Shown here one piece after another: positions 22,439 to 32,487 of a DNA stretch of 53,198 bases (positions are counted from its first letter, which is position 1; each line of letters starts with the position of its first letter). A program made the translations under genes and the position numbers. The notes beneath the pieces were generated by a model. The model was not told where the DNA came from and ran no database searches. It worked only from the letters and a program-made list of their open reading frames with translations. Source of the DNA: Oscillospiraceae bacterium (GTDB taxonomy: Bacteria; Bacillota; Clostridia; Oscillospirales; CAG-272); the NCBI GenBank assembly GCA_015063795.1, contig SVTL01000014.1, positions 1 through 53,198 on the forward strand. Reading direction: 5' to 3'.

Positions 22439-23803
22439 ATGCTATTGGAGAAAAGAGGGGATCGAGTGGTTTTGCCTGAAACGATTCTTCGTTTGCTGGA
22501 GGAAAAGCAGTATAGCGTGTTGAGAGAAGCGCTTTTGATGCCGTCGGCGGATCTGGCGTTTCTTTTCGCGGTCCTGCCCGAAGAGGTGAGACCGCTTCTT
22601 TTCCGCTTGCTGCCGAAAGAGGAGGCGGCCCTGCTTTTCGTTGAAATGGACAGCGCGATGCGCGAGAGCCTGCTGAACGGCTTTTCGGATGCCGAGATCA
22701 AAACGATCATGGACGAGCTGTACAACGACGATGCTGCCGATGTTCTCGAAGAAATGCCGGCAAGCGTGGTGGAGCGCCTGCTGAGGCAGGCTGAGCCGGA
22801 AAAAAGGCAGTCGATCAATGAGCTTCTGAAGTATCCGCCGACCAGTGCGGGAAGCATCATGACCACGGAGTTTGTCGCGTTCAAGGAGGGCTTCACGGTC
22901 CGCGATGCGCTGGAGGAGATCCGGAAGAGCGGGATCCGCCGCGAAACGGTTTACACCTGCTATGTCACCGACGAGGAGAAGAGGCTTGTCGGCTATGTGG
23001 GCGCGAAAACGCTTCTGATCTCCGATGAAGGCGTGAAGGTCGGCGAGCTGATGGAGAAAAACGTCCGCTTCGCTTATACCCTTGACGATCGGGAGCAGAC
23101 GGCGCAAGCCATTGAAAAATACGGGTTTCTGGCTCTTCCGGTCTGTGACGGGGAAGGACGCTTGGTGGGCATTGTGACCGTTGACGATGCCATCGATGTC
23201 CTGCGCGAAGAGGCGGAGGAGGATATCGCCATCTTGTCGGCCGTCACGCCAGAGGACAAGCCGTATTTGCGGCGGAGCGTGTGGGAGCTTTACCGCGCCC
23301 GCATCCCGTGGCTGTTGCTTCTGATGCTTTCGGCCACCATCACCGGCGCGATCATTTCCGCCTTTGAGGAGGCGCTGGCTCATATGGTGATCCTGACCGT
23401 TTTCATCCCCATGCTGATGGGAACGGGCGGTAACGCAGGCGGGCAGTCATCGGTGACGGCCATCCGCGCGCTGTCGCTGCAGGAGATCGGCTTTTCCGAC
23501 CTGCTTGCCGTGGTGGGAAAGGAGCTGCGCGTGGCGCTTCTGGCGGGACTGACGCTGGGAATCGTAAATGCGTTGAAAATGCTTCTGATCGACCGCCTCG
23601 CCGTGGCGGTGATCGCGGCGGTCTCCCTGTCGCTGGTGGCCGTGGTGGTGCTCGCCAAGCTGGTGGGCTGTGTCCTGCCCCTGCTGGCCAAACGGATCGG
23701 ACTTGACCCGGCGGTGATGGCCGGCCCGTTTGTGACCACCGCCGTGGATTCTCTCGCCCTGCTGATCTATTTCACGCTGGCCTCGGCGCTGCTTCCCATC
23801 TGA
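22439..23803 (+). CDS. mgtE: Magnesium transporter MgtE
   Basis: A 454-residue MgtE: an N-terminal superhelical domain with the family repeats (about 20-135), two CBS domains (about 140-265), a plug helix, then five membrane helices. The pore region shows LMGTGGNAGGQSS and the last part LDPAVMAGPFVTTAVDS, which are the family signatures for Mg2+ selectivity. The N-domain and CBS domains close the channel when cytoplasmic Mg2+ is high. The start is either ATG 22439 or GTG 22466, which has an AGAGGGG site five bases before it; the family N-terminus does not decide. The 37-bp gap upstream leaves no room for a Mg2+ riboswitch. Confidence 0.95.
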   Translation: MLLEKRGDRVVLPETILRLLEEKQYSVLREALLMPSADLAFLFAVLPEEVRPLLFRLLPKEEAALLFVEMDSAMRESLLNGFSDAEIKTIMDELYNDDAADVLEEMPASVVERLLRQAEPEKRQSINELLKYPPTSAGSIMTTEFVAFKEGFTVRDALEEIRKSGIRRETVYTCYVTDEEKRLVGYVGAKTLLISDEGVKVGELMEKNVRFAYTLDDREQTAQAIEKYGFLALPVCDGEGRLVGIVTVDDAIDVLREEAEEDIAILSAVTPEDKPYLRRSVWELYRARIPWLLLLMLSATITGAIISAFEEALAHMVILTVFIPMLMGTGGNAGGQSSVTAIRALSLQEIGFSDLLAVVGKELRVALLAGLTLGIVNALKMLLIDRLAVAVIAAVSLSLVAVVVLAKLVGCVLPLLAKRIGLDPAVMAGPFVTTAVDSLALLIYFTLASALLPI

Positions 23804-23960
23804 CCGAATCCCTGCCTCTGTGTTTTTTTTGACTTTGTGCTTCCGTATGCCTCTCTCCCTTGTCGGGACGGGGATGCGGGAGCTTTTTTTGCATCCGCGC
23901 GGCAACCGTGTGGTTTTTTGGCAGCCATGCGGCAATTGCGAGGTTTTTGATTGGCAAAAG

Positions 23961-23988
23961 AAAAAGCCGCTTTGAAAAGCGGCTTTTT
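23961..23988. terminator. Bidirectional terminator between mgtE and argF
   Basis: AAAAAGCCGCTT pairs with AAGCGGCTTTTT with a loop of a few bases and T-runs on both strands. It could end both the plus-strand mgtE transcript and the minus-strand arginine operon, 78 bases after argF. A second GC-rich hairpin with CTCCC / GGGAG and a T7 run lies near 23857-23889 for the plus strand. Confidence 0.85.
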
Positions 23989-24065
23989 CTTATCGATATG
24001 CAGTATATCTATATGCTATATATAAATAGGAAGAGTTTTGAACGGAAGGAGGTCCTGCGGCTTCC

Positions 24066-24980
24066 TTATCGGTTCATCAGCGTGGCCATGACCGCTTTCT
24101 GCGCGTGCAGACGGTTTTCGGCCTCGTCGAAGATCTCCTTGGCGTGAGCCTCCAGAACGTCGGCGGTGATCTCCTCGCCTCTGTGGGCGGGCAGGCAGTG
24201 CTGGACGATGGCGTCCTTGTGGGCAAGCTTCATCAGATCGGCGTTGATCTGGTAGCCGGCGAAGTCGCGGTGACGCTGTGCGGCCTCCTCCTCCATGCCC
24301 ATGCTGGCCCAGACGTCGGTGTAGAGAACGTCGGCATCCTTGGCAGCCTCCTCGATGGATTCGGTGACGGTGAACTTATCGCCGTAAGCCTTGGCGAATT
24401 CCAGCACCTTGGCATCGGGGGCATACTTTTTGGGGCAGGCGATGGAGAAGCTCATGCCGGCCAGCAGACAGCCGACAGCCAGCGAGTTGGCCATGTTGTT
24501 GCCGTCGCCGATGAAGCAGAATTTCATTCCGTCAAAGCCGCCCTTGTATTCGCGGATGGTCTGCAGGTCGGCGAGAACCTGGCAGGGATGGGCATAGTCG
24601 GTCAGACCGTTGATGACGGGGATGGAGGCATATTCGGCCAGCTTTTCCACGCTCTCGTGGGAATAGGTACGGATCATGATGCCGTCCAGATAGCGGGAGA
24701 GAACGCGGGCGGTGTCCTCAATGGGCTCGCCGCGGCCGATCTGCAGGTCGTTGGCGCTGAGGAACAGACCCTGTCCGCCCAGCTGATAGATGCCGGTCTC
24801 AAAGGAGACGCGGGTGCGGGTGGAGGACTTCTGGAAGATCATACCCAGCGTTTTGCCGGCGAGAATGGGGTGGGCAATGCCGCGCTTTCTTTCGTCCTTC
24901 AGCTTGGCGGCCAGATCGAGAAGATCAAACAGCTCCTTCTGTGTGAGCTGCTGCATGGTGAGAAAATCTTTATTCAGCAT
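24066..24980 (-). CDS. argF: Ornithine carbamoyltransferase
   Basis: A 304-residue OTCase that makes citrulline from ornithine and carbamoyl phosphate. The carbamoyl phosphate site SSTRTR (52-57) is intact, followed by HPCQVLADLQT (the HPxQ motif) and HCLPAHRG near the C-terminus, which carries the catalytic Cys and distinguishes it from aspartate carbamoyltransferase. It is the last gene of the arginine operon, 9 bp after argD. Confidence 0.95.
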   Translation of the reverse strand: MLNKDFLTMQQLTQKELFDLLDLAAKLKDERKRGIAHPILAGKTLGMIFQKSSTRTRVSFETGIYQLGGQGLFLSANDLQIGRGEPIEDTARVLSRYLDGIMIRTYSHESVEKLAEYASIPVINGLTDYAHPCQVLADLQTIREYKGGFDGMKFCFIGDGNNMANSLAVGCLLAGMSFSIACPKKYAPDAKVLEFAKAYGDKFTVTESIEEAAKDADVLYTDVWASMGMEEEAAQRHRDFAGYQINADLMKLAHKDAIVQHCLPAHRGEEITADVLEAHAKEIFDEAENRLHAQKAVMATLMNR

Positions 24981-24989
24981 GATGTCTGT

Positions 24990-26174
24990 TTATCCTTTCA
25001 TTACCTGTTCTAAAATGGCGAGACCTTGGTCGATCTCTTCGTAGGAGATGGTCAGCGGGGGGAGGAGACGGAGAACGTCCTTGCCGGCGGTGAGGGTGAG
25101 AAGCCCTGCCTCCAAGCACTTTTTGCAGAGGTCCTTGGGCGATTCGGTGACCTGAATGCCGATCATCAGACCGCGTCCGCGCACCTGCACAACGTTGGGA
25201 AGCTCCATTTTGAGGATCTTTTCGGTGATATAGCGTCCCTTTTCTCCCACCGAGGAGAGAAAGTCGCGGTCGGCAACGCGCTTCAGCACCTCAAGAGCAC
25301 CGGCTGCCACCACGGGATTGCCTCCGAAGGTGGTGCCGTGCGTGCCGGCGGTGAGCACATTCATGGTCTTTTCGCCGCAAAGGACGGCACCGATGGGCAG
25401 ACCGCCGCCCAATCCCTTGGCGCTGGTGACCACATCGGGGCAGAAGCCGAAATGCTCAAAGGCGTAGAGACGTCCGGTGCGGCCGATGCCGGTCTGGACC
25501 TCGTCGAAGAGGAGAAGGATGTCCTTTTCCTCGCAGATCTTTTTGAGAAGGAGGGCAAATTCGCCGGTCATGATGTTCACGCCGCCCTCGCCCTGAATGG
25601 GCTCAACGAAGATGGCGCAGACATCGGGCGTGAGAGCCTCCAGCAGTCCCTCGGCATCGTTCAGCTCCGCATACTTGAAGCCCTCGGTGAAGGGGAAGAA
25701 GAAGTTGTGGAAGGAGTCCTGAGCGGTGGCGGCCAGCGTGGTGACGGTGCGGCCGTGGAAGGAGGAATTGAAGGTGATGATGGTGGAGCGTCCCTCGCCG
25801 TATTTGTCGAAGGAGTATTTTCTTGCGATCTTGATGGCGGCCTCGTTGGCCTCGGCGCCCGAGTTGCCGAAGAAGACCTTCTTCATGCCGCTCAGCTCGA
25901 TGAGGCGGTCGGCCAGCTCGGTGGTGACGGGAGAATAGTAATAGTTGGAGATGTGCTGAACCTTCGTTAACTGCTCGGTGACAGCCTTCACCCAGCCTTC
26001 GTCGCAGTAGCCGAGGGCGTTGACGCCGATGCCGCTGGTGAAGTCGATGTAGCTTTTGCCGTCAACGTCGGTGAGAACGGCCCCCTTACCGCATTCGGCG
26101 GCCAGAGGAAAACGGCCGTAGGTGGGCATGACGTGATGGGCGTCCTGCTCCACGATATGATTGGTGTGTGTCAT
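24990..26174 (-). CDS. argD: Acetylornithine aminotransferase
   Basis: A 394-residue class III PLP aminotransferase that converts N-acetylglutamate semialdehyde to N-acetylornithine. GNSGAEANEAAIKIAR, FNSSFHGRTVTTLAAT, FDEVQTGIGRTG and the PLP lysine in SAKGLGGGLPIGA are present. Position within the operon supports argD rather than a GABA- or ornithine-specific enzyme. A 314-bp repeat-filled gap separates it from argB, the only large gap in the operon. Confidence 0.95.
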   Translation of the reverse strand: MTHTNHIVEQDAHHVMPTYGRFPLAAECGKGAVLTDVDGKSYIDFTSGIGVNALGYCDEGWVKAVTEQLTKVQHISNYYYSPVTTELADRLIELSGMKKVFFGNSGAEANEAAIKIARKYSFDKYGEGRSTIITFNSSFHGRTVTTLAATAQDSFHNFFFPFTEGFKYAELNDAEGLLEALTPDVCAIFVEPIQGEGGVNIMTGEFALLLKKICEEKDILLLFDEVQTGIGRTGRLYAFEHFGFCPDVVTSAKGLGGGLPIGAVLCGEKTMNVLTAGTHGTTFGGNPVVAAGALEVLKRVADRDFLSSVGEKGRYITEKILKMELPNVVQVRGRGLMIGIQVTESPKDLCKKCLEAGLLTLTAGKDVLRLLPPLTISYEEIDQGLAILEQVMKG

Positions 26175-26488
26175 GAGATGGTTACCTCGTTTGGAGATGG
26201 TGTTTTTTTACGATTTGCCTGAAGGACGATGCGTTGGTTTTTCGTCCGCCGCAGGCGGTAAAAGGAGTAAGCTCAATTTTTAAGCCGGTCCCGTTTCGAG
26301 AAAACAAAGCATTTTCAGCATTGAGGACAGCTGTTAACGGCGAAGCCGTTTACAGCAGCGGTTGCGCCGCTTGCGGCGTTACAGCTTAAATATCGTGTTC
26401 AATGGATTTTCTTGAAACGGGTTGGGTCCCGTTTCAAGAAAACAAAACCACGTGCTTTATTGCGTGCAGCTGTTAACGGCGAAGCCGT
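26175..26488. repeat. Palindromic repeat island between argD and argB
   Basis: No gene. A 29-bp block, with the core GCTGTTAACGGCGAAGCCGT, occurs identically at 26328-26356 and 26467-26495, and is itself a hairpin (ACGGC-gaa-GCCGT with flanking pairs). A 22-bp block with core CCCGTTTC(g/a)AGAAAACAAA occurs at 26287-26308 and about 26425-26446. The second of these forms a 15-bp perfect stem with the preceding TTTTCTTGAAACGGG (hairpin 26407-26442). A third hairpin, GCGCCGC-tt-GCGGCG, is at about 26363-26380. The right 29-bp copy includes the argB stop codon. Confidence 0.8.
26407..26442. other. Strong perfect hairpin inside the arg operon
   Basis: TTTTCTTGAAACGGG pairs without mismatch with CCCGTTTCAAGAAAA around a six-base loop. 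It lies 47 bases past the argB stop, ahead of argD. With the T-run ahead of it and an A-run behind on the plus strand, on the minus strand it is followed by TCCATTG, not by a T-run beyond its own arm. It could act as a partial terminator, RNase stop or stabiliser between argB and argD. Confidence 0.6.
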
Positions 26489-27355
26489 TTACAGCTTGAA
26501 CATCGTGCCGATACCCTCGTCGGTGAGAAGCTCGATGAGGATGGAGTGGAGGATGCGTCCGTCGATGATGAAGGTGTTCTTGATGCCGCTTCTGACGGCT
26601 TCCTCGCAGCACTTGACCTTGGGGATCATGCCGCCGGAGATCACGCCCTCGCTCATCAGCTCCTCGATCTCGGACAGACGGATTTCGGGGATCAGGGTGT
26701 CCTCGTCCTTCACATCGCGCATGACGCCGCGGGTGTCGGTGAGCAGGATCAGGTTTTCGGCGCCGAGAGCGGCGGCGATCTTGGAAGCGGCGGTGTCGGC
26801 GTTGATGTTGTACACGGGCTCGCCGTCCTCGCCGGCCGCGATGGTGGATACGACGGGGATATAGCCGCGGCTGATGACATCCTTGATCACGTCGGCGTTC
26901 ACCTCGGTGATCTCGCCCACCTTGCCGTAGTCATACTGACCGTCCTCCAGCTTCTTGGCCTTGATCAGACCGCCGTCGAGACCGCAGAGACCGATGGCCT
27001 TGCCGCCGATGGCCTGGATGCGGTTGACCAGCTCCTTGTTGGTCTTGCCGGCCAGCACCATCTGTACGATGTCGATGGTGTCCTCGTCGGTGTAGCGCAG
27101 GCCGTTGACGAACTTGCTTTCGATGCCGACCTTGTCCAGCATCTTGTTGATCTCGGGACCGCCGCCGTGCACGAGCACGGTGTTGATGCCGACCAGCGAG
27201 AGCAGAACGATGTCGCTGATGACCGCGTCCTTCAGCCCCTCGTTTTTCATGGCGTTTCCGCCGTATTTGACCACGATGGTCTTGCCCACGTACTTCTGAA
27301 TGTAGGGCAGAGCCTCGATGAGAATGGTTGCTTTATCGAAGTTGGAAATAAACAT
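26489..27355 (-). CDS. argB: N-acetylglutamate kinase
   Basis: The start at 27355 (MFISNFDKAT) has GAGGT nine bases upstream; a start five codons earlier has a poor site. The 288-residue enzyme has KYGGNAM near the N-terminus (ATP phosphate binding), VHGGGPEIN (substrate binding), GLCGLDGGL and NINADTAASKIA. It phosphorylates N-acetylglutamate, the step usually inhibited by arginine in cyclic-pathway organisms. Its stop codon is inside one copy of the palindromic repeat that fills the gap to argD. Confidence 0.95.
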   Translation of the reverse strand: MFISNFDKATILIEALPYIQKYVGKTIVVKYGGNAMKNEGLKDAVISDIVLLSLVGINTVLVHGGGPEINKMLDKVGIESKFVNGLRYTDEDTIDIVQMVLAGKTNKELVNRIQAIGGKAIGLCGLDGGLIKAKKLEDGQYDYGKVGEITEVNADVIKDVISRGYIPVVSTIAAGEDGEPVYNINADTAASKIAAALGAENLILLTDTRGVMRDVKDEDTLIPEIRLSEIEELMSEGVISGGMIPKVKCCEEAVRSGIKNTFIIDGRILHSILIELLTDEGIGTMFKL

Positions 27356-27415
27356 AACGGTATACCTCATATTGACCGCCTTGGGCGGCTTTTGTTTTGA
27401 AAAAACGGCGGAGAC

Positions 27416-28648
27416 TTACGAGCGGTAGTCGCCGTTGATGCGGACGTACTCGTAGCTGAGATCGCAGCCGTAAGCGGTGGCACGCTGGTCGCCGTCCTTC
27501 ATGTCGCAGTCGATGAACACGTGCTTGGCGAGAAGGATCTTCTTGGCCTCATCCTCGTCAAAGGGCAGTCCCTTACCGTCGCGGCAGACGGCGATGGCAC
27601 CCTCCTTGGAGCGGAAGTACAGATCGACCTTCTGCGGATCGAAGTCCACGCCCGCATAGCCGAGCGCGCAGAGAACACGTCCCCAGTTGGCATCGGAGCC
27701 GAACATGGCGGCCTTGACCAGCGAGGAGCGGATGACGCTCTTGGCCAGAAGACGGGCGCCGGTCTTGTCGGAGAAGTTGATGACGTTGCACTGCAGAAGC
27801 TTGGTGGCACCCTCGCCGTCGGCGGCAATGGCCATGGCCAGATAGGTGCAGACCTTCTTCAGCCCCTCCACGAAGAGGGTATACGCCTCGTTTTCGTAGG
27901 CGATCTCGTTGTTGCCGGCCTCGCCGCTGGCCATCACGCAGACCATATCGTTGGTGCTGGTGTCGCCGTCGACGCTGACCATGTTGAACGAATCGGCAAC
28001 CGCCTCGCGCAGGGCCTTCTGCAGCATGGCGGAGGTGATGGCGGCGTCGGTGGTCACAAAGCCGAGCATGGTGGCCATGTTGGGCTGGATCATGCCCGAG
28101 CCCTTGCACATGCCGCCGATGGTGACGGTCTTGCCGTCCAGCTCGAAGGAGACGGCGGTCTTTTTCATTTTGATGTCGGTGGTGAGGATGGCGGTGGCGG
28201 CATCGGTCTCGGCCTTTTCGTCATCGCCGAGAGCGGCAACCAGCGCGGGGATGCCGTTTTTGATGGGCTCGATGGGCAGAGGGACGCCGATGACGCCGGT
28301 GGAAGCGACGACGATGTCCTTCTTGTCGATGCCCAGCCCCTCGGCCAGCAGCTCACCCATCTGCGAAGCGGTCTCGTAGCCGTCGCCGTTGCAGGTGTTG
28401 GCGTTGCCGCTGTTGCAGATGACAGCCTGCGCCATGCCGTCGGCCAGATTCTCGCGGGTGACGGTGATGGGCGAGGAGAAAACGCGGTTGGTGGTGTAGA
28501 CCGCCGCAGTGGGGCAGCGGTGGGAAGCGAAGATGCAGGCAAGGTCATACTTGCCCTTGTTTTTGCGGAGTCCGCAGTGTATGCCGGAGGCCTTGAACCC
28601 CTTAGCGGAGGTGACGCCGCCGTTGAAAGCGTTAATGGTTGTATTCAC
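27416..28648 (-). CDS. argJ: Bifunctional glutamate N-acetyltransferase/ornithine acetyltransferase
   Basis: The 410-residue ArgJ carries the self-cleavage site in KGSGMIQPNMATMLGF; cleavage before the Thr of ATML gives alpha and beta chains with Thr as nucleophile. The substrate segments STGVIGVPLPIEPI and DGDTSTNDM are also present. ArgJ returns the acetyl group of N-acetylornithine to glutamate, so no separate ArgA/ArgE is needed, in keeping with this operon. It lies 45 bp from argB and 30 bp from argC. Confidence 0.95.
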   Translation of the reverse strand: MNTTINAFNGGVTSAKGFKASGIHCGLRKNKGKYDLACIFASHRCPTAAVYTTNRVFSSPITVTRENLADGMAQAVICNSGNANTCNGDGYETASQMGELLAEGLGIDKKDIVVASTGVIGVPLPIEPIKNGIPALVAALGDDEKAETDAATAILTTDIKMKKTAVSFELDGKTVTIGGMCKGSGMIQPNMATMLGFVTTDAAITSAMLQKALREAVADSFNMVSVDGDTSTNDMVCVMASGEAGNNEIAYENEAYTLFVEGLKKVCTYLAMAIAADGEGATKLLQCNVINFSDKTGARLLAKSVIRSSLVKAAMFGSDANWGRVLCALGYAGVDFDPQKVDLYFRSKEGAIAVCRDGKGLPFDEDEAKKILLAKHVFIDCDMKDGDQRATAYGCDLSYEYVRINGDYRS

Positions 28649-28678
28649 AATGAAACTCTCCTTTGTTTGAGGGTGTGA

Positions 28679-29719
28679 TCAGAATGCGGGGGGATAAGCG
28701 GTAAGACCGGCGGTCTCCTCCAGACCGAACTTGATGTTCATGTTCTGGATGGCCTGACCGGCTGCGCCCTTGACCATGTTGTCGATGCAGGAGCAGACGA
28801 TGACGGTGTTTGCATGGGCATCGAAGTGGAGCGAGATGTCGCAGAAGTTGGACATACGCACGTTTTTGACGTTGGCGTAAGCGCCGTCGGGCTCAACGCG
28901 GACGAAGGATTCATCCTTGTAAGCCTCCTCGTAAGCGGCTCTCACCTGCTCGAAGGTGACGCCGTCGGCCAGCGTGAAATAGATCGAGGACTCAATGCCG
29001 CGGTTGACGGGGAGCAGATGGGGAACGAAGGTGACCTTCACCTCGCGCCCTGCGATCCTGGACAGCGTCTGCTCGATCTCGGGGGTGTGGCGGTGGGCAC
29101 CGGCCTTGTAAGCGGAGAAGGCCTCGTTGGTGTCGGGATAGTGGGTGCCCTGCGTGAGACCGCGTCCGGCACCGGTGACGCCCGACTTGGAGTCGATGAC
29201 GATGTGCTCATCGTTGGTCAGACCGTTCTTCAGAGCAGGCATCAGACCGAGGGCAATGGTGGTGGGATAGCAGCCGGGGTTGCCGATGATCTCGGCTTTT
29301 TTGATGGCCTCGCGCGAAAGCTCGGGAAGAGCATACACGCTCTTTTCGTGCAGATCGGGATGGTTGAACTCTTTTTTGTACCATTTGGTGTAAACAGAAG
29401 CATCATCGAGGCGGAAGTCGGCGGACAGGTCGATGAGCAGCGCGCCTTTTTTCAGGCACTTCACCGCCAGCTCCTCAGCCAGACCGTGGGGGAGGGAGGC
29501 GAAGACCACGTCGCACGTTTCAATGAGGCTGTCGGCGTTTTCGAGGATGGGGAGGTTGAGCCCCTTCAGATTGGGATAGATGGATTCGAGAGCCTGTCCC
29601 TCGGCGGAGGTGGAGGAGACGGCGGCGATCTCCGCATAAGGATGGGAGGCGAGAAGGCGGACCAGCTCAGCCCCTGCGTAACCGGTGGCGCCGATCACGC
29701 CGCATTTGATCTTGTTCAT
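28679..29719 (-). CDS. argC: N-acetyl-gamma-glutamyl-phosphate reductase
   Basis: The start at 29719 (MNKIKCGVIGATGYAGAEL) leaves 346 residues; a longer frame to 29773 covers the promoterless spacer and has no family match. The NADPH-binding GATGYAGAELVRLL, the catalytic Cys in IGNPGCYPTTIALGL, and HRHTPEIEQ with the catalytic His are present. It reduces acetylglutamyl phosphate to the semialdehyde. Order argH-argC-argJ follows the pathway. Confidence 0.95.
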   Translation of the reverse strand: MNKIKCGVIGATGYAGAELVRLLASHPYAEIAAVSSTSAEGQALESIYPNLKGLNLPILENADSLIETCDVVFASLPHGLAEELAVKCLKKGALLIDLSADFRLDDASVYTKWYKKEFNHPDLHEKSVYALPELSREAIKKAEIIGNPGCYPTTIALGLMPALKNGLTNDEHIVIDSKSGVTGAGRGLTQGTHYPDTNEAFSAYKAGAHRHTPEIEQTLSRIAGREVKVTFVPHLLPVNRGIESSIYFTLADGVTFEQVRAAYEEAYKDESFVRVEPDGAYANVKNVRMSNFCDISLHFDAHANTVIVCSCIDNMVKGAAGQAIQNMNIKFGLEETAGLTAYPPAF

Positions 29720-29759
29720 GGTGTTGTTTTCCTTTCGGTTTGTTGGATGGGGTGGCTTG

Positions 29760-31136
29760 TCACGCGTTGGCAAGAAATCTTCTCACATCGGCGATCTGAC
29801 GGTCCACCGAGGAGGCGGAGGGACCGCCGATGACGCTGCGCTCGTTGACGCAGGTATCAAGGTCGATGGCATGGTAGATCCCCTCGTCGAAGATGGGGGA
29901 GAACTGATGGAATTCGTCCAGCGAGAGGGCATCGAGGGTTTTGTCGTTGTCGATGCAGTAGGCGACCAGCGAGCCGATGATCTTATAAGCGGTGCGGAAG
30001 GGAAGACCCTTCTTGACCAAATAGTCGGCGCAGTCGGTGGCGTTGATGAAGCCGCCCTTGGCCGAGCGGAGCATGTTTTCCTTTCGCACGCGGAGGGTGG
30101 CGAACATGGCGCCGAAGATATCAACGCAGGCAATGGTGTTGTCCACGGCGTCGAAGATGGCTTCCTTGTCCTCCTGCATATCCTTGTTGTAGGCGAGAGG
30201 CAGACCCTTCATCATCGTGAAGAGGGTGGTCATATCGCCGTACACACGTCCGGTCTTGCCGCGGACCAGCTCGGCGATGTCGGGATTCTTCTTCTGGGGC
30301 ATGATGGAGCTGCCGGTGGAGAAGGCGTCGTCCAGCTCCACGAAGGCAAATTCGCCTGAGCACCAGAGGATGATCTCCTCGCTGAAGCGGCTGAGGTGCA
30401 TCATGATCAGCGACAGGCAGGAGGAGAGCTCGAGAACGAAGTCGCGGTCGGAAACGCCGTCGATGCTGTTGGCGGTGACGCGGGAGAAGGCCAGCAGCTC
30501 GCAGACTCTCTGACGGTCGATGGGGTAGGTGGTGGAGGCGAGCGCGCCGCTGCCGAGAGGCATCTCGTCCATACGGACATAGCAGTCGTCGAGACGCTTC
30601 ACATCGCGGATGAACATCTGCGCATATGCCAATATGTAGTGGGCGAAGGTGAGGGGCTGCGCTCTCTGCAGGTGGGTGTAGCCCGGCATGACCGCGTCCT
30701 TGTTTTCCGCGGCGGTGTCGGCTATGATCTCAAGCAGAGCCAGCAGGGAGGACCGCACCTCTTTGGTCTTCTTTTTGAGATACATACGTATGTCGAGCGC
30801 GACCTGGTCGTTGCGGCTTCTGGCGGTGTGCAGTCTCTTGCCGCTGTCACCGATGCGCTCGGTGAGGACCTGTTCGACAAACATATGTATATCCTCGGCC
30901 TCGGGCGAGATGGCCAGCTCACCGCTTTCCAGATCGGCCAAAATGCCTTTCAGTCCGGCGATGATCTTCTCCGATTCGCTCTTGTCGATGATCCCCGTCT
31001 CTCCGAGCATGGTGGCATGGGCGATGCTGCCGGTGATGTCCTCGCGGTACATCACGCTGTCAAAGGAGATGGAGGAGTTGAAGTCGTTGGTACGGGAATC
31101 CAGTTCTTTTTTGAAGCGTCCTTCCCACATTTTCAT
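29760..31136 (-). CDS. argH: Argininosuccinate lyase
   Basis: The start at 31136 ([20 protein letters not shown]) has GGAGGC nine bases away and gives 458 residues. The fumarase/aspartase-superfamily signature [12 protein letters not shown] is intact, with [13 protein letters not shown] and [15 protein letters not shown] for substrate binding. It splits argininosuccinate to arginine and fumarate. A 91-bp gap to argG holds a 14-bp-stem hairpin. Confidence 0.95.
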   Translation of the reverse strand: MKMWEGRFKKELDSRTNDFNSSISFDSVMYREDITGSIAHATMLGETGIIDKSESEKIIAGLKGILADLESGELAISPEAEDIHMFVEQVLTERIGDSGKRLHTARSRNDQVALDIRMYLKKKTKEVRSSLLALLEIIADTAAENKDAVMPGYTHLQRAQPLTFAHYILAYAQMFIRDVKRLDDCYVRMDEMPLGSGALASTTYPIDRQRVCELLAFSRVTANSIDGVSDRDFVLELSSCLSLIMMHLSRFSEEIILWCSGEFAFVELDDAFSTGSSIMPQKKNPDIAELVRGKTGRVYGDMTTLFTMMKGLPLAYNKDMQEDKEAIFDAVDNTIACVDIFGAMFATLRVRKENMLRSAKGGFINATDCADYLVKKGLPFRTAYKIIGSLVAYCIDNDKTLDALSLDEFHQFSPIFDEGIYHAIDLDTCVNERSVIGGPSASSVDRQIADVRRFLANA

Positions 31137-31168
31137 GGTGCTTTTGCCTCCGTAATAAAGTAAAGATT

Positions 31169-31205
31169 GGCAAAGCCACCGATGGTTCGGATCGGTGACT
31201 TTGCC
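31169..31205. other. Hairpin in the argG-argH gap
   Basis: GGCAAAG-c-CACCGAT pairs with ATCGGTG-a-CTTTGCC, loop of seven bases, one mismatch. It lies 33 bases before the argH start. On the minus strand no T-run follows directly, so it may stabilise or partially end the argG message, rather than end the operon. Confidence 0.65.
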
Positions 31206-31227
31206 CGATTGCGTTTTTATTAAGGTC

Positions 31228-32451
31228 TTATTTCTCTCTTCTGGCATCCAGACGGGCCTTGACGGTGATCGGCAGGCCGAAGAGGTTGATGAAACCGTCG
31301 GCATCCTTCTGGTTGTAGTCCTCGTCCACGCCGAAGGAAGCGGTCTGCTCATCGTACAGCGTGTAGGGCGAGGTGACGCCGGCGTTGATCATGTTGCCCT
31401 TGTAGAGCTTCAGCTTCACATCGCCGGTGACTCTCTGCTGCGTGCTGTCCACGAAAGCGTCGATGGCCTCGCGCAGGGGGGTGAACCACTGGCCGTTGTA
31501 GACCAGCTCAGCCAGCTTCTGCGCGACGATGTTCTTGAAGTGAGAGGTCTCCTTGTCCAGCGTGATGGTCTCGAGAACCTCGTGAGCCTTGTAGAGGATG
31601 GAGCCGGCGGGAGTTTCATACACGCCGCGGCTCTTCATGCCGACCAGACGGTTCTCCACGATGTCGAGAATGCCGATGCCGTTGGCGCCGCCGATCTTGT
31701 TCAGCTTTTCAACGATGGCAACCGCATCCATGGCAACGCCGTCGATGGCGGTGGGAACGCCCTTTTCAAAGTGGATGGTGACATAAGTAGGCGTATCGGG
31801 AGCCTTCTCGGGAGCAACGCCCAGCTCAAGGAAGCTGTCGTTGAGGTAGTCGGGCTCATTGGCGGGATCCTCCAGATCCAGACCCTCGTGGCTCAGGTGC
31901 CACAGGTTCTTGTCCTTGGAGTAGTTGGTCTCGCGGCTGATCTTCAGCGGGATGTTGTGAGCCTCGGCGTAATCGATTTCCTCATCGCGGGACTGGATAT
32001 CCCACAGACGCCAGGGAGCGATGATGGCCATTTCGGGAGCGAAGGCCTTGATGGTCAGCTCGAAGCGGACCTGGTCGTTGCCCTTACCGGTGCAGCCGTG
32101 GCAGATGGCGTCGGCGCCTTCTCTCTTGGCGATCTCCACCAGACGCTTGGCGATGCAGGGACGGGCGTGAGAGGTACCCAGCAGGTACTCCTCATACTTG
32201 GCGCCGGCCTTCAGGCAGGGCCAGATGTATTCTTCCACATATTCCTTGCGCAGGTCCTCGATGTAGAGCTTGGAAGCGCCGGTCTTGAGAGCCTTTTCTT
32301 CCAGACCCTCCAGCTCGGTGCCCTGGCCCACGTTACCGGAAACGGCGATGATCTCGCAGCCGGGATAGTTCTCCTTCAGCCACGGGATGATGATGGAGGT
32401 GTCAAGACCGCCGGAATAGGCAAGAACGATTTTTTTGATTTCTTTTTTCAT
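31228..32451 (-). CDS. argG: Argininosuccinate synthase
   Basis: The start at 32451 ([19 protein letters not shown]) has AGGAG ten bases upstream. The 407-residue enzyme has AYSGGLDTS (PP-loop for ATP), [13 protein letters not shown] and [11 protein letters not shown]. It joins citrulline and aspartate. First gene of the arginine operon: its upstream region carries a promoter, an ArgR-type box upstream of the -35, a weaker box near the start codon and a leader hairpin with T-run. Confidence 0.95.
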   Translation of the reverse strand: MKKEIKKIVLAYSGGLDTSIIIPWLKENYPGCEIIAVSGNVGQGTELEGLEEKALKTGASKLYIEDLRKEYVEEYIWPCLKAGAKYEEYLLGTSHARPCIAKRLVEIAKREGADAICHGCTGKGNDQVRFELTIKAFAPEMAIIAPWRLWDIQSRDEEIDYAEAHNIPLKISRETNYSKDKNLWHLSHEGLDLEDPANEPDYLNDSFLELGVAPEKAPDTPTYVTIHFEKGVPTAIDGVAMDAVAIVEKLNKIGGANGIGILDIVENRLVGMKSRGVYETPAGSILYKAHEVLETITLDKETSHFKNIVAQKLAELVYNGQWFTPLREAIDAFVDSTQQRVTGDVKLKLYKGNMINAGVTSPYTLYDEQTASFGVDEDYNQKDADGFINLFGLPITVKARLDARREK

Positions 32452-32487
32452 GATACGATCACTCCTGTGTATATTATGCGAAAATTT

